This document shows, in pieces, positions 6,414 to 11,035 of a DNA stretch of 11,035 nucleotides. The number at the start of each line of letters is the position of its first letter. Within the stretch, counting starts at the first letter, position 1. The stretch comes from an uncultured Lachnospiraceae bacterium (GTDB lineage: Bacteria; Bacillota; Clostridia; Lachnospirales; Lachnospiraceae): assembly GCA_947631755.1 (NCBI GenBank), contig CANRMO010000071.1, positions 1 to 11,035 of the forward strand, written 5' to 3'. The notes beneath the pieces were generated by a model. The model was not told where the DNA came from and did no database searches. It worked only from the letters and a program-made list of their open reading frames with translations. Position numbers and translations under genes: made by a program.

Positions 6414-7852
6414 GATCGTCCTCCATTTGAACAATTGATATTCCAAATCGTCCCCTCTCTCGTATCTTTCAGTTCGATCCCCTTGGCCGCAAGTTCATCG
6501 CGGATTTCATCCGCCCTGGCAAAGTTCTTCTCTTTCTTGGCTGCCTTTCTCTCGCTGATCATTTTCTCCACATAAGCGGCGAGAGCGGCATCGACCTCTT
6601 TTTCCTCCCTCTTTTCAAAAGCCTTTGTCAGTCCCAGCGAGAGCACCTCATCAAACCGTTCCACCAGTCTGCGCTTGCTGGCGTCGCTGATCGCATCTTT
6701 CAGCATATCATACAGAACGGTGATCGCCGAAGAAATATTGATATCATTGGCCAGGGCCTCCGCAAACTTCATCTCGTACGCCGCAACTGCATCCTCCTCA
6801 ACAGAACCGTCCTCTGACAAATTCCCGATCTTCTTCATCAGGCTCTCATAGACGGCCACCACATTGTCAAGCCCCTCCCATGTAAACTCCAGCGGTTTAC
6901 GGTAGTGGGAAAGCAGGCAGAACATCCGGTACACCATAGGGTCATATCCCTTTTCCTCCAGAAGAGATACCGTAAGAAATTCCCCTTTCGACTTACTCAT
7001 CTTGCCATTTTTCGTGTTCAGATGGTTTACGTGAAACCAGTAATTGCACCATTTGTGCCCAGTGTAAGCTTCGCTCTGGGCAATCTCATTTGTGTGGTGC
7101 GGAAAAATATTATCTACACCGCCGCAGTGGATATCCATATACTCACCGAGATGTTTCATGCTGATGCAGGAACACTCAATATGCCATCCCGGATATCCGG
7201 TTCCCCACGGGCTGTCCCATTTCAGCTCCTGGTTCTCAAACTTTGACTTAGTAAACCACAGAACAAAATCCGTCTTATTTTTCTTATTGCTGTCTTCCTC
7301 CACATCATCCCGGACGCCGACCTGCAGCTCCTCTTCATTCTGCGCGGACAGGACATAATAATGATTGAGCTTCGACGTGTCAAAATACACATTTTCCCCG
7401 GCGGTATAGGCATACCCCTTCTCCAGCAGCACCTCAATCATATGGATAAATTCAGGGATACAATTTGTCGCCGGTTCCACCACATCCGGTATTTTGATCG
7501 ATAACTTTCTGCAGTCCTCCATAAAAGCGTCTGTGTAAAACCGGGCGATGTCCATCACCGTCTTGTGCTCCCTCTTTGCTCCGGCGAGCATTTTATCCTC
7601 GCCGGTATCACCGTCACTGGACAGATGGCCGACATCCGTGATATTCATGACCCGCTTCACGTCATAGCCGTCAAACCGCAGATATTTTTCCAGCACATCT
7701 TCCATAATGTAGCTGCGGAGGTTGCCGATATGGGCAAAATGGTACACCGTTGGGCCACAGGTGTACATGGCAACCCGGCCCTCCTCATTCGGGATAAATT
7801 CCTCAACCTTTTTTGTAAGCGTATTATAAAGATATGTCTTTGTTTTGATCAT
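6410..7852 (-). CDS. cysS: Cysteinyl-tRNA synthetase
   Basis: CysRS activates cysteine with ATP and charges tRNA-Cys; class I synthetase, cytosolic. The 480 residues contain MYTCGPTVY (29-37) with zinc ligand Cys32, HIGN (41-44, the HIGH motif), GWHIECS (222-228) with Cys227, FPHHTNE (250-256) with zinc ligands His252 and Glu256, and KMSKS (284-288). The C-terminal ARADEIRDEL...GTIW segment (about 445-470) is the usual anticodon-side helix. Compared with E. coli CysRS there is an insertion of about 10 residues after NITDV (75-84). The start is the ATG at 7852: a GGAGG site lies about 10 bases upstream and would be part of the coding sequence if the in-frame TTG at 7870 were used. The gene follows hslO by 89 bp and overlaps the next lipoprotein gene by 4 bp. 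No T-box leader fits in the short upstream gap. Confidence 0.97.
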   Translation of the reverse strand: MIKTKTYLYNTLTKKVEEFIPNEEGRVAMYTCGPTVYHFAHIGNLRSYIMEDVLEKYLRFDGYDVKRVMNITDVGHLSSDGDTGEDKMLAGAKREHKTVMDIARFYTDAFMEDCRKLSIKIPDVVEPATNCIPEFIHMIEVLLEKGYAYTAGENVYFDTSKLNHYYVLSAQNEEELQVGVRDDVEEDSNKKNKTDFVLWFTKSKFENQELKWDSPWGTGYPGWHIECSCISMKHLGEYMDIHCGGVDNIFPHHTNEIAQSEAYTGHKWCNYWFHVNHLNTKNGKMSKSKGEFLTVSLLEEKGYDPMVYRMFCLLSHYRKPLEFTWEGLDNVVAVYESLMKKIGNLSEDGSVEEDAVAAYEMKFAEALANDINISSAITVLYDMLKDAISDASKRRLVERFDEVLSLGLTKAFEKREEKEVDAALAAYVEKMISERKAAKKEKNFARADEIRDELAAKGIELKDTREGTIWNINCSNGGRS

Positions 7853-7893
7853 GTCTCGATATCCTCCCAATCAGAATCCTCTTTTAGGCATTA

Positions 7894-7923
7894 ATGATAA
7901 CACATTTGCATACTATTTGCCAG
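7894..7923 (-). promoter_or_regulatory. Possible promoter for cysS and the lipoprotein gene
   Basis: On the minus strand CTGGCA (7923-7918) is followed after 18 bases by TATCAT (7899-7894), with a TG one base before the -10 box (extended -10). The -35 box matches only 4 of 6 bases. It lies in the gap between hslO and cysS, where I see no terminator, so read-through from hslO is also possible. Confidence 0.45.
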
Positions 7924-7941
7924 TGCTCATTAAATCAATTC

Positions 7942-8850
7942 TCATACAGACTCCGCCAGTTCGCGCAATTCTTCCGCCAAAAATTCATAACTTGTATTGC
8001 AGAAATGACAGTTAATTTCAATGGATTCGCCATCTGCAGCCATCTGTTCCATCTCTTTTTTCCCCAGACTGATGAGCGCTTTTTTTACCCGCTCCTTTGA
8101 ACAATTGCAGGAAAAACAGGCTGGGATTCTCTCCGGCTCCAGCGTGAGCCCATAGTCTCCCAGTATCGACTCCAGCATAGATTCCGGCGTGTGCCCTTCT
8201 GACAGCATCTCCGTAACAGAATCCGCATGTTTCAGACGCTCTTCCAGGCCGGAGATAATCTCCTCAGATGTCCCTGGCATAAGCTGTATCACATACCCAC
8301 CCGCCTGTGCAACAGTGTTGTTTTTGTTCATCAGTACACCGAGGGCGACGGAAGAGGGTGTCTGTTCGGAGGCGGCAAAATAATATGTCAGATCCTCTGC
8401 AATCTCTCCCGACACAAGCTGTACCTGGCCGGAATAGGGCTCTCTCAGGCCAATGTCCTTTGTCACTGTCAGAACGCCCAGATCCAGTGCCTTTCCCACA
8501 TCCAGTTTTCCCGACGGGCTCGCCGGGAGATGTACCACCGGCTGAAAGGGATACCCTTTCACACGCCCCATGGAATCCGCGGTCACCGTGAGTCCTTTTG
8601 CCGGACCGCTGCACTGGATCTGAAGAGTGAGAAGATCCTTTTCCCCTTTCATCATCACACCCATCATCGCCCCGCCGGACAAAAGCCGCCCCAGAGCCGC
8701 CGTCATGACAGGGCTCGTTCCATGCCGTCTCCTCGCCTCTTCCACCAGGTCTCTGGATGTGATAGAAAAACAGCGGATCTGGCCGTCTGCCGCCATCCCC
8801 CGCACAATATAATCCGCGCGGGCATCGCCCTTTAACACACTTTTTGACAT
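7942..8850 (-). CDS. hslO: Hsp33 redox-regulated molecular chaperone
   Basis: Hsp33 is a cytosolic holdase: under oxidative or bleach stress its zinc-bound cysteines form disulfides, the C-terminal region unfolds and it binds unfolding proteins. The protein has 302 residues, in the family range. The N-terminal half shows the Hsp33 core, including TSPVMTAALGRLLSGGAMMG (45-64), KGYPFQP (98-104) and LGVLTVTKD (124-132). The C-terminal switch carries CNC (248-250, the CXC pair) and CHFC (281-284, the CXXC pair), so all four zinc cysteines are present; an extra Cys245 sits just before the CXC. The ATG has a GGAGGA site 9 bases upstream. The gene is transcribed toward cysS and is divergent from tRNA-Arg. 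Confidence 0.97.
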   Translation of the reverse strand: MSKSVLKGDARADYIVRGMAADGQIRCFSITSRDLVEEARRRHGTSPVMTAALGRLLSGGAMMGVMMKGEKDLLTLQIQCSGPAKGLTVTADSMGRVKGYPFQPVVHLPASPSGKLDVGKALDLGVLTVTKDIGLREPYSGQVQLVSGEIAEDLTYYFAASEQTPSSVALGVLMNKNNTVAQAGGYVIQLMPGTSEEIISGLEERLKHADSVTEMLSEGHTPESMLESILGDYGLTLEPERIPACFSCNCSKERVKKALISLGKKEMEQMAADGESIEINCHFCNTSYEFLAEELRELAESV

Positions 8851-8884
8851 ACTCTGATTTCCTCCAATAAAACTAAAATCGAAA

Positions 8885-8914
8885 ATTTTAATTTTCCTCT
8901 TTACAAATTTTCAC
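8885..8914 (-). promoter_or_regulatory. Possible promoter for hslO
   Basis: On the minus strand GTGAAA (8914-8909) is followed after 18 bases by TAAAAT (8890-8885), about 35 bases before the hslO ATG. The match is moderate, and the region is AT-rich, so chance matches are easy. It physically overlaps the tRNA promoter on the other strand. Confidence 0.4.
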
Positions 8915-8927
8915 CCTGTGATATAAT
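8900..8927 (+). promoter_or_regulatory. Promoter for tRNA-Arg(CCG)
   Basis: TTTACA (8900-8905) is followed after 16 bases by a perfect TATAAT (8922-8927). The tRNA begins 11 bases after the -10 box, so the primary transcript would have a 5' leader of only a few bases. Confidence 0.75.
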
Positions 8928-8938
8928 GAATAGGTAAT

Positions 8939-9012
8939 GCACCTGTAGCTCAGCTGGATAGAGTAGAGGTTTCCGAAGCCTTTGGTCGTGGGTTCAAATC
9001 CCGTCAGGTGCA
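8939..9012 (+). tRNA. tRNA-Arg, anticodon CCG
   Basis: A complete 74-base cloverleaf. The acceptor stem GCACCTG (8939-8945) pairs perfectly with CAGGTGC (9005-9011), followed by discriminator A. The D arm is GCTC, a 9-base loop with GG, then GAGT. The anticodon arm has loop TTCCGAA with anticodon CCG, which reads the arginine codon CGG. The T arm has loop TTCAAAT. CCA is not encoded. Several G-U wobble pairs occur (10-25, 27-43, 31-39, 49-65, 50-64), so the fold is somewhat weak, but all invariant positions I checked are present. It stands alone with its own promoter and terminator. Confidence 0.95.
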
Positions 9013-9023
9013 CTTTTATTTTG

Positions 9024-9049
9024 CGGCGTAAAGTTTACGCCGTTTTTTT
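9024..9049 (+). terminator. Intrinsic terminator of tRNA-Arg
   Basis: CGGCGTAAA (9024-9032) and its exact reverse complement TTTACGCCG (9034-9042) flank a single base, so the real loop will take up the inner A and T residues. A run of seven T follows (9043-9049). The last two T residues overlap the stop codon of the convergent DUF5688 gene. Confidence 0.9.
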
Positions 9050-9947
9050 AAATGATAAATTTCCTGCTTTCCCGGTCATAAAAATACGCGTGGTCAGACA
9101 AAATTTCTTCCCGGCTCACATGTTTTTCATTGATCTCCCTGACGATGGATGTCAGTTCCTCACTGGTGTTCTCCCCCGTCCCCGGCAGGACAATCACCTC
9201 ATGGATACTGCTCGGCAGGATAAAGAGATCCGAATCAAACTCTTTTGCCAGCTCCTCGATCACTCCCGGATACAATATGACAGCCGCCCCGTTGACGCCA
9301 GAAACATTACTAAGCACCTGCATCGGCCGGCTGTCTGCCGTCTCTTCCGCTTCCTCCTCCTCTGTCCCCAGATATTGATACAGCATACGGATCAGAGAAA
9401 TGCGGTGGTACGGAAAAAGTTCCGGTGTATTTTTCTCTGACAGACGGAACAGTTCACTGGTCGAGACGCCCCAGAATTCCATTAACTGATTATTGATCAA
9501 AAGAGTCTCCACTCCGCGCTCCGATCTGCCACACACCATCCCGAAAGTGATTGCCAGATCCAGGAAAGGGACATAGGGAATTTTATTCAAGAGGTCCCGG
9601 TTTTTCTCATAGGAGACCAGGCGGTAGTAAATACTGTTTTCACAGTCTTCCCAGCGGACGGAAAAATCATGATACTTTTTCTTATCCTCCTGTATCCCTG
9701 CGATCACATCCCATATCTCCGAGGCAATTTCATCTATGGTCTTTTTCTTTCTCAGATAATCCTCAAAAAAATGATCCACATAAACTGTGGGAAATACCGA
9801 GGTATCTTTCATCTGCCGGACAACAATCCCATATCGTTTTGTGTTATTATTCTTAGTAAAAACATCCCAGGAAATACTGACACCGGACACCGGGGAAGAT
9901 TGTTCCACCTTATCCGCCACCAGCTGCAAAAAACTTTCTTTTGTCAT
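9048..9947 (-). CDS. DUF5688 family protein, function unknown
   Basis: A 299-residue protein with no signal peptide or membrane segment, so probably cytosolic. I recognise it as DUF5688, a family common in Lachnospiraceae and often present in several copies, from its layout: an N-terminal part ending in a TVYVDHFFEDY segment (54-64), a middle NSIYYRLVSYEKNRDLL block (104-120), a GVETLLINNQLMEFWGVS stretch (145-162), NTPELFPY (173-180), and a C-terminal GAAVILYPGVIEELA (220-234) followed by ILPSSIHEVIVLP (243-255). An acidic EEEEAEE linker (196-202) precedes the C-terminal part. No catalytic motif can be named. I chose the ATG at 9947 because a GGGAG site lies 5 bases upstream and the family N terminus starts there; an in-frame start at 10076 would add 43 atypical residues across the promoter. 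It converges on tRNA-Arg and lies downstream of gdhA's terminator. Confidence 0.85.
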   Translation of the reverse strand: MTKESFLQLVADKVEQSSPVSGVSISWDVFTKNNNTKRYGIVVRQMKDTSVFPTVYVDHFFEDYLRKKKTIDEIASEIWDVIAGIQEDKKKYHDFSVRWEDCENSIYYRLVSYEKNRDLLNKIPYVPFLDLAITFGMVCGRSERGVETLLINNQLMEFWGVSTSELFRLSEKNTPELFPYHRISLIRMLYQYLGTEEEEAEETADSRPMQVLSNVSGVNGAAVILYPGVIEELAKEFDSDLFILPSSIHEVIVLPGTGENTSEELTSIVREINEKHVSREEILSDHAYFYDRESRKFII

Positions 9948-9990
9948 AATGACTCCCTTCCCATTACCACAAAAACATACCACGTGTAAA

Positions 9991-10019
9991 ATTGTAACAA
10001 ATACAACTGGCAAATGCAA
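9991..10019 (-). promoter_or_regulatory. Probable promoter for the DUF5688 gene
   Basis: On the minus strand TTGCAT (10019-10014) is followed after 17 bases by TACAAT (9996-9991), about 43 bases before the chosen ATG. The -10 box is good and the -35 box partial. Its position, downstream of the gdhA terminator, supports separate transcription. Confidence 0.55.
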
Positions 10020-10021
10020 GG

Positions 10022-10053
10022 GTTGTTTTGCGCCAATTTCGGCGTAAAACGAC
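10022..10053. repeat. Inverted repeat just upstream of the DUF5688 promoter
   Basis: Arms GTTGTTTTGCGCC (10022-10034) and GGCGTAAAACGAC (10041-10053) surround the 6-base loop AATTTC. On the plus-strand RNA all 13 positions can pair, two as G-U; on the minus-strand RNA two would be mismatches. No T run follows, so it is not a standard terminator. It lies 2 bases beyond the -35 box and could be a protein-binding dyad. Confidence 0.55.
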
Positions 10054-10054
10054 A

Positions 10055-10090
10055 CAAAAACGCAGGGGAAATACATCCTCTGCGTTTTTT
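10055..10090 (-). terminator. Intrinsic terminator after gdhA
   Basis: On the minus strand, arm AACGCAGAGG (10086-10077), an 8-base loop and arm CCCCTGCGTT (10068-10059) form a 10-base stem with one mismatch, followed by a short T run. It lies about 25 bases after the gdhA stop. The plus strand also ends in a T run (10085-10090), so it may work in both directions. Confidence 0.8.
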
Positions 10091-10112
10091 GAAAACGTGG
10101 TCTGCCTGTCTT

Positions 10113-11035
10113 TTACACAATACCCTGTGCCGTCATTGCCTCGGCAACCTTTTCAAAACCGGCAATGTTTGCTCCCACTACATAGTTCTTTTCAAAACCA
10201 TATTTTTTGGAAGCGTCATCGCATGCGTGGAAAATATTGACCATAATGTCTTTGAGTTTGGAATCCACTTCCTCAAATGACCAGCTCAGGCGCTCACTGT
10301 TCTGGGACATCTCCAGAGCAGATGTAGCGACGCCGCCCGCATTGGAAGCCTTGCCGGGTGCAAACAGAACGCCGTTCTGCTGTAAGTACTCCGTTGCGTC
10401 CAGCGTGGTGGGCATATTGGCACCCTCCGCAACAGCAATCACACCATTTGCCACAAGTGCTTTTGCGTCATCTAAATCCAGCTCATTCTGGGTCGCACAC
10501 GGAAGAGCCACATCGCATTTGACGCTCCACACGCCTCTGCCCTCATGGTACTCGGCGCCCGGCCTTGCCGCTGCATACTCTGTCAGGCGGGCTCTTTTCA
10601 CTTCTTTTACCTCTCTCAGAAGTCCGACATCAATCCCATCCGGATCGTAAACCCAGCCGGTAGAATCAGAGACGGTGACAACCTTTGCGCCGAGCTGCTC
10701 AGCTTTCTGGGTTGCATAGATGGCGACATTGCCTGCACCAGAGACAACAACTGTCTTGCCTTTCAGATCATGGCCGTTGCATTTCAACATCTCTTCTGTA
10801 TAATAGAGAAGGCCGTAACCAGTGGCCTCTGTGCGCGCCAGAGAACCGCCAAAGGTGAGGCCCTTTCCGGTCAGAACGCCCTCATAGGCATTGCGGATTT
10901 TTTTATACTGTCCAAACATATAACCGATCTCTCTCCCGCCGACACCGATATCACCGGCCGGAACATCGGTATCCGGCCCGATGTGGCGGCTTAATTCTGT
11001 CATAAAACTCTGGCAGAACGCCATAACCTCGCGGT
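10113..11035 (-). CDS. gdhA: NADP-type glutamate dehydrogenase, 5' end outside window
   Basis: GdhA catalyses reductive amination of 2-oxoglutarate with ammonia and NADPH to glutamate, or the reverse; a cytosolic hexamer of about 445 residues. The visible 307 residues are the C-terminal two thirds. Reading frame stays open to the right edge, and the residues before the first visible Met (R-E-V) match the family, so the ATG at 11024 is internal and not the start. Motifs are DTDVPAGDIGVGGREIG (11-codon region around 10970-10920, with the catalytic Asp of PAGD), KGLTFGGS, ATGYGL, the Rossmann glycine motif VVSGAGNVA (about 10736-10710), ALPCATQNELD, EGANMPTT and APGKASNAGGVATS. SDS rather than an acidic NAD-type residue after the second strand (near 10670) favours NADP, as in E. 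coli GdhA. A hairpin terminator follows the stop. Nothing is disrupted. Confidence 0.97.
   Translation of the reverse strand, partial: REVMAFCQSFMTELSRHIGPDTDVPAGDIGVGGREIGYMFGQYKKIRNAYEGVLTGKGLTFGGSLARTEATGYGLLYYTEEMLKCNGHDLKGKTVVVSGAGNVAIYATQKAEQLGAKVVTVSDSTGWVYDPDGIDVGLLREVKEVKRARLTEYAAARPGAEYHEGRGVWSVKCDVALPCATQNELDLDDAKALVANGVIAVAEGANMPTTLDATEYLQQNGVLFAPGKASNAGGVATSALEMSQNSERLSWSFEEVDSKLKDIMVNIFHACDDASKKYGFEKNYVVGANIAGFEKVAEAMTAQGIV

Noticed and set aside
7853..7870. Upstream in-frame TTG start for cysS
   Set aside because: Using it would place the GGAGG ribosome binding site inside the coding sequence; the ATG at 7852 starts the conserved protein.
7853..7941. T-box leader upstream of cysS
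   Set aside because: The 89-bp gap is too short for a full T-box, and I see no T-box sequence or terminator hairpin.
8227..8835. Open plus-strand frame of 202 codons
   Set aside because: It is antisense to hslO, whose complete Hsp33 motifs define the coding strand.
9948..10076. 43-codon N-terminal extension of the DUF5688 gene
   Set aside because: It crosses the predicted promoter, lacks a ribosome binding site and its sequence does not look like the family; the ATG at 9947 has a good site.
11022..11024. ATG as the start of glutamate dehydrogenase
   Set aside because: The frame continues to the window edge with conserved residues before this Met, and about 140 expected N-terminal residues are missing; the gene is cut by the window.

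Overview
This window looks like a chromosomal segment from a Gram-positive Clostridia genome, most likely a member of the Lachnospiraceae. The basis is the strong AGGAGG-type ribosome binding sites, the Gram-positive type lipobox, a DUF5688 protein, and a secreted protein ending in DYTxxY...GxGNYxGT repeats, a combination I associate with that family. Base composition is moderate. I see no phage, transposase, CRISPR array or defence genes; most of the window is core metabolism.

Layout. Positions 1-2429 (minus strand) hold the end of a purine biosynthesis operon in transcription order purM, purN, purD; purM and purN overlap by 7 bp, and purD runs off the left edge. A good sigma-A promoter for this operon overlaps the stop codon of the gene before it. 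Positions 2490-4778 (minus) encode a 762-residue secreted protein: a signal peptide, a long array of degenerate helical repeats and three beta-type repeats. A 210-bp divergent region with back-to-back promoters (4779-4988) leads rightward into a lone DRE-TIM aldolase-like enzyme (4989-5963, plus). A perfect 16-bp hairpin at 5975-6013 separates it from the converging minus-strand group.

That group is, in transcription order, hslO (Hsp33), cysS (cysteinyl-tRNA synthetase) and a small lipoprotein coupled to cysS by an ATGA overlap. A plus-strand tRNA-Arg(CCG) with its own promoter and terminator lies at 8939-9012, divergent from hslO; the two promoters interleave. A DUF5688 gene (9048-9947, minus) converges on the tRNA. 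The right end is gdhA, NADP-type glutamate dehydrogenase (minus), whose first part lies outside the window; a hairpin terminator at 10055-10090 follows it.

Functional links: PurM, PurN and PurD catalyse purine steps 5, 3 and 2. CysS charges tRNA-Cys, Hsp33 is a redox-switched chaperone, and GdhA assimilates ammonia. The less understood parts are the repeat-rich secreted protein, the stand-alone aldolase-family enzyme, the cysS-coupled lipoprotein and the DUF5688 protein. I do not see a clear new multi-gene system; these four are the most useful targets for follow-up.
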